A DNA stretch of 64,000 bases from Bacillota bacterium (GTDB taxonomy: Bacteria; Bacillota; Clostridia; Tissierellales; Sedimentibacteraceae): positions 17,339 through 81,338 of the forward strand of contig JAEXUD010000021.1 of assembly GCA_023453025.1 (NCBI GenBank), written 5' to 3'. Of the stretch, positions 61,239 to 64,000 are shown piece after piece. The position numbers were made by a program, and so were the translations under genes. Position 1 is the first letter of the stretch, and every line of letters starts with the position of its first letter. The notes beneath the pieces are model-generated. The model searched no databases, was not told where the DNA came from, and saw nothing but the letters and a program-made list of their open reading frames with translations.

Positions 61239-62201
61239 TTAGCTCAATGGACTAAATCGAACAACAAAAAACGGATTGTGTTCATAATATAATAGCACGA
61301 CATTGTGATTGCGCTCCATGCTTAATTCATTCGCATTTAGTGAGGTTGCTTGTAAAAAAACGTCAACACTACCTGTGTCGTCTACCAACTTTGCACTTAG
61401 ATACTTATCTCTGTTTGGTTTCAAAAATTGACTGGATATTGTATTTTTCAGCAACTCCGGCACAGTTTTAATTTCATTAATATCCTCTAAATGCCCTTGT
61501 ATAACAAAATGCTCACTATAGAGACCGCCTTCGCTGATAGATGAGTCAAATTTCTTTATCCCAATAACCGAGCTATTTCTTATTTCTATAGAATTAATTT
61601 GTGCAGTTTTCTTCCAACCTTCACTCAGAGACCTGAGATATTGTTCATATGCCCTACTATACATAACTATCAATGTGCCTAATCTATTTCTTTTATCTTG
61701 CGAATTTGAAGTAGTCTTTATATCAATTTGTAAATGGTCGTCTCCTATTCGTTTTGCCCAATATATGCCGCCTTCAAAATTTTCTTCGGACCTCTCATAG
61801 TAATTTAAAAACTCTTTTAAGCCCTTTTTTAATTCTTTGCTGTTTCCATAAAGGATGCAGGATAAATCAAAGAGTTCCGATAAATCTTTGCGATAAAACT
61901 CATTAAATTGCTCATCAGTGAACTCCAAAGGTAAAGACCAAGTAATATTTAATATCTTTCCGGTTTCATATACATTGGACCCTACACCAAAAACTACACC
62001 GTCATTACTTCTTAATGTTAAAACAATTTGAGAGTCTTTATATTCAACATTATCTACCGACCACATTAATTTTTGGTCAGCTAGCGCTTTTTCGATATCT
62101 TCCGTTTTGATCGGAAATTGATATTGTTGTTCTGAACTGCTACATGCCGTACAAAGCAATATTAATGCTATGCAAAGTAAAATAATTTGATTACGTGTCA
62201 T
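61239..62201 (-). CDS. Lipoprotein of unknown function
   Basis: The 320-residue protein starts after AGGAG and has a lipobox LCTAC (Cys about residue 20). The mature protein is mixed helix and strand with no recognised family. Notable stretches are VVFGVGSNVYETG, GGIYWAKRIGDDHLQIDI and HNVVLLYYEHNPFFVV. It is anchored on the outer face of the membrane. It has no operon partners; a 158-base gap separates it from the small protein at 62361. Confidence 0.75.
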   Translation of the reverse strand: MTRNQIILLCIALILLCTACSSSEQQYQFPIKTEDIEKALADQKLMWSVDNVEYKDSQIVLTLRSNDGVVFGVGSNVYETGKILNITWSLPLEFTDEQFNEFYRKDLSELFDLSCILYGNSKELKKGLKEFLNYYERSEENFEGGIYWAKRIGDDHLQIDIKTTSNSQDKRNRLGTLIVMYSRAYEQYLRSLSEGWKKTAQINSIEIRNSSVIGIKKFDSSISEGGLYSEHFVIQGHLEDINEIKTVPELLKNTISSQFLKPNRDKYLSAKLVDDTGSVDVFLQATSLNANELSMERNHNVVLLYYEHNPFFVVRFSPLS

Positions 62202-62360
62202 GACATATTACTCCTAATATTAAAATAAACCAATTTGCTTTACCAAATTCTCATTGAATTTATTCTCTAGGTCAGAAGACCTGTCTGTAAATAGCATTTA
62301 AAGACAGGCCCTTAATGTGATTCCAAAAACGATACTCATTTAGCTGATTATAATCATCAG

Positions 62361-62600
62361 TTAATTATTCTTTCTACTACATTCATCAAATATTTCCAAA
62401 TAATCCCTAGGTATAATATCTCCACACCCAGAGCAAACATATGTATTATATACATTAAATATATTTTTAAAATCGTCGCCAATTTCAGGCGTTCCATAAA
62501 CACAAGCACATGGTATCAAACTTTGACTTGCCAGTATTGATATTGTTTTGTTTGAATTAAACAATCCTCCTCCGCATTTATCACATGCTCCCTTTGACAT
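62361..62600 (-). CDS. Small zinc-ribbon-like protein
   Basis: The 79-residue protein carries two CxxC pairs, CDKCGGG (about 6-12) and CSGCGD (about 57-62), plus a CAC pair in the middle. Such spacing suggests one or two zinc sites. The ribosome binding site is weak. I do not recognise a family. It ends in an acidic tail. The function cannot be assigned. Confidence 0.55.
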   Translation of the reverse strand: MSKGACDKCGGGLFNSNKTISILASQSLIPCACVYGTPEIGDDFKNIFNVYNTYVCSGCGDIIPRDYLEIFDECSRKNN

Positions 62601-62841
62601 TCTATCTTCATTTAATAATATTTTTCTTCAAAACAGAGGTACGGAACCTTACGTAATCTGCCGTTCTTTGTAGCTTAAAAAGCCCCCTTCATTGAATAGT
62701 ATATCACATTGTTCAACAAAAGAGGGTCATTTCACTATAAGGGGAAGCATATCACTCTACCGTCTCTGGAGTGTCCATTTTCCAAGAAGGAGTCGTTTTA
62801 TTTCTGTTTACACAAAATTTTTTACAGGCTTTTGAAAATTT
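62601..62841. other. Intergenic region with possible insertion-sequence remnant
   Basis: The stretch contains an inverted repeat TTGAAT...TTCAA near 62691-62717 and the string TTTCTGTTTACACAAAATTT followed by TTTACAGG at 62802-62829. That string resembles the terminal repeats of IS256-type elements. No transposase remains readable here. Confidence 0.3.
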
Positions 62842-62943
62842 TTACTTAATTTGTTTTAGTATATATTTAATAAAGTAAATCACCACTACAATTAACAAAA
62901 TGGTAATTATTATTCCTGCCCAACCAAATTCTTGAGGCATCAT
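62842..62943 (-). CDS. 33-residue single-pass membrane protein
   Basis: The minus strand encodes MPQEFGWAGIIITILLIVVV followed by IYFIKYILKQIK, preceded by an extra Met. A strong GGGAGGAG ribosome binding site lies five bases before the first ATG. The product is one membrane helix with a short basic C-terminal tail. Small proteins of this type often tune membrane enzymes or act as toxins, but nothing more can be said. Confidence 0.65.
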   Translation of the reverse strand: MMPQEFGWAGIIITILLIVVVIYFIKYILKQIK

Positions 62944-63258
62944 TCTCTCCTCCCTTAATACACAATATTATACATCTTTACTTTCTATAATAGAAAAATG
63001 TTGAATCTTAATTATCAATTTTCAAAATACTTCACTCACATTGATAAAATTTTAATCTAAATATTCTTAAGATTTTATAGTTATATTTTTTATAATTATA
63101 TTATATGTTATATTATTTTAGCTGTCAACATATAAATGTATAATTACCTTTTTATTTTATATCAATAATTTTCATTGAATTTATGTACAATTTTTTCTAT
63201 AATAATATATTAATATTGAATATAATTTATCGAATTTAGCATTTAGAGGTGTTTTTAG
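62944..63258. other. AT-rich intergenic region
   Basis: About 315 bases, extremely AT-rich. I see no coding sequence, clear hairpin or regulatory motif beyond a possible promoter for the BlaI-like remnant. Confidence 0.5.
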
Positions 63259-63478
63259 GATAACGCAGCATTTTCTTTTACAAAAAACGAGCAGGAAGTT
63301 ATGGAGCTTATGTGGACGCAGGACAGAGCTTTGTCACGCTCTGAGATTTATTGAGCTTTCTACTGAGCTTTCCTGGAAGAAAAGCACTATCCACATTTTA
63401 CTGAACGACAATGAGACACTCGACAGACTGGAAGCTATTTTGCGGGACCGAAGGAGCGGAAAAAAATACGAGCCATAG
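63259..63478 (+). pseudogene. Decayed BlaI/MecI-type repressor
   Basis: One frame reads FSFTKNEQEVMELMWTQDRA, LSRSEIY and stops. After a +1 shift it continues ELSTELSWKKSTIHILLN, then DNETLDRLEAILRDR. This is the BlaI/MecI/CopY winged helix, with an extra T in GAGATTTATTGAG and an internal deletion that joins HILLN to a C-terminal piece. The start codon is also missing. No BlaR-type sensor gene is nearby. Confidence 0.8.
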
Positions 63479-63507
63479 GATAAATGTCATTAAGTTAAGA
63501 TATTAAA

Positions 63508-63696
63508 ATGAAAGTTTAAGAAAAATTAGACACTGCGTTAACTGAAATGCAAGAATACTCATGGTTATTTATCAATAACACTGGTAAAGATTTTACTCGA
63601 AAAAGGAAACTGGATTTCAAAGAAATGATTAATATTTTGCTTTCAATGGGAGGAAGTAATTTAAAACTTGAACTTATGAAATATTTTTCATATTAA
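63508..63696 (+). pseudogene. N-terminal fragment of an IS4-type transposase
   Basis: From an ATG at 63508 the frame reads MKV-stop-EKLDTALTEMQEYSWLF, then NNTGKDFTRKRKLDFKEMIN, ILLSMGGSNLKLELMKYFSY, and stops. The GKDFTRKRKL...LLSMGG pattern is the N-terminus of IS4-family transposases of Firmicutes. Two stops and the lack of the catalytic DDE part show it is dead. Confidence 0.75.
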
Positions 63697-64000
63697 TCAA
63701 TCCTTCTATTTTGGTTAACGAGGCGTTGTAAATATATACATTTGATACGTATATATTTACATTTATAAAATGTGATTATTTCAACGAAAATTTAAGTTGC
63801 TATGAAGCGAATATGTAGTTTATGAAGGAAAACCTCAAAAAAGCGCAACCTCATTTTGAATATATATGCAGCATTCTAATCGCCAAGAGTTCCTCGTAAG
63901 GTATTTTACGCTCCCGTGCACTGCCGTACAACAATATTTTCAGCATTAACACAACTCCTGGATAGTATTGTTATCATTGTATTCTTCAATACATCAGTTG
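63697..64000. other. Right-end region with a 31-codon minus-strand fragment
   Basis: On the minus strand 63851-63946 an ATG after CAGGAG opens a 31-codon frame beginning MLKILLYGSARERKIPYEEL. MLKILLYG resembles the start of conserved blocks in IS1182-type transposases, but the rest does not fit. It is probably another mobile-element remnant. The remaining sequence shows nothing I can support. Confidence 0.3.

Noticed and set aside
62601..62841. A complete insertion sequence
   Set aside because: Only end-like strings are visible and no transposase frame remains.

Overview
The window is a low-GC chromosomal segment from a Gram-positive anaerobe of the class Clostridia. The evidence is AGGAGG-type ribosome binding sites, a T-box leader before argS, CarD next to a YacL-type PIN/TRAM protein, a split transketolase, CsaB pyruvyl transferase with an SLH surface protein, and DUF421/DUF4363 and DUF5693 genes. 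It resembles Tissierellales/Peptostreptococcales relatives, but the genus cannot be fixed from sequence alone. No tRNA, rRNA, CRISPR array or intact transposon was seen.

Layout. 1-7.3 kb: an HD-domain protein cut by the window edge, a 257-bp palindromic repeat, an FAH-family hydrolase, DUF4363-DUF421, a small spore-like protein, GNAT-RidA, a QueG-like Fe-S protein and MsrB. 7.3-12.3 kb: an accessory block bounded by msrB and a decayed copy of the msrB 3' end, holding an ECF sigma/anti-sigma/secreted-protein operon and two unknown exported proteins. 11.9-16.4 kb: gene fragments, REP-like hairpins and two methyltransferases whose ends look rearranged. 16.9-22.9 kb: argS with its T-box, a second ECF sigma/anti-sigma operon ending in a large TPR protein, and a radical SAM protein. 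23.4-30.7 kb: a MATE exporter, an SDR, and a nutrient locus (YfcC transporter, ArsR repressor, M20 peptidase, second YfcC transporter) with shared palindromic operators. 30.8-37.3 kb: GNAT, MazEF, a polysaccharide deacetylase, a relic of a type I toxin, PadR with a membrane protein, an XRE repressor with a coiled-coil partner, YacL and CarD.

37.5-60.2 kb is the surface region, all on the minus strand. Two giant exported proteins (about 1990 and 2110 residues, the second with three SLH repeats) lie downstream of a MalT/LuxR-type regulator. Beyond a terminator is a compact operon: DUF5693, CsaB, TagA/WecG glycosyltransferase, TalC, transketolase N and C halves. CsaB normally makes the pyruvylated wall polysaccharide that SLH repeats bind, so the two halves of the anchoring system sit side by side. 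60.4-64 kb holds a small secreted protein, a lipoprotein, small proteins and decayed mobile or regulatory genes.

The most noteworthy signals are the dispersed palindromic repeat family, the ArsR-operator nutrient regulon, the methyltransferase whose C-terminus matches a piece of a nearby lipoprotein gene, and the surface-protein/regulator/anchoring cluster.
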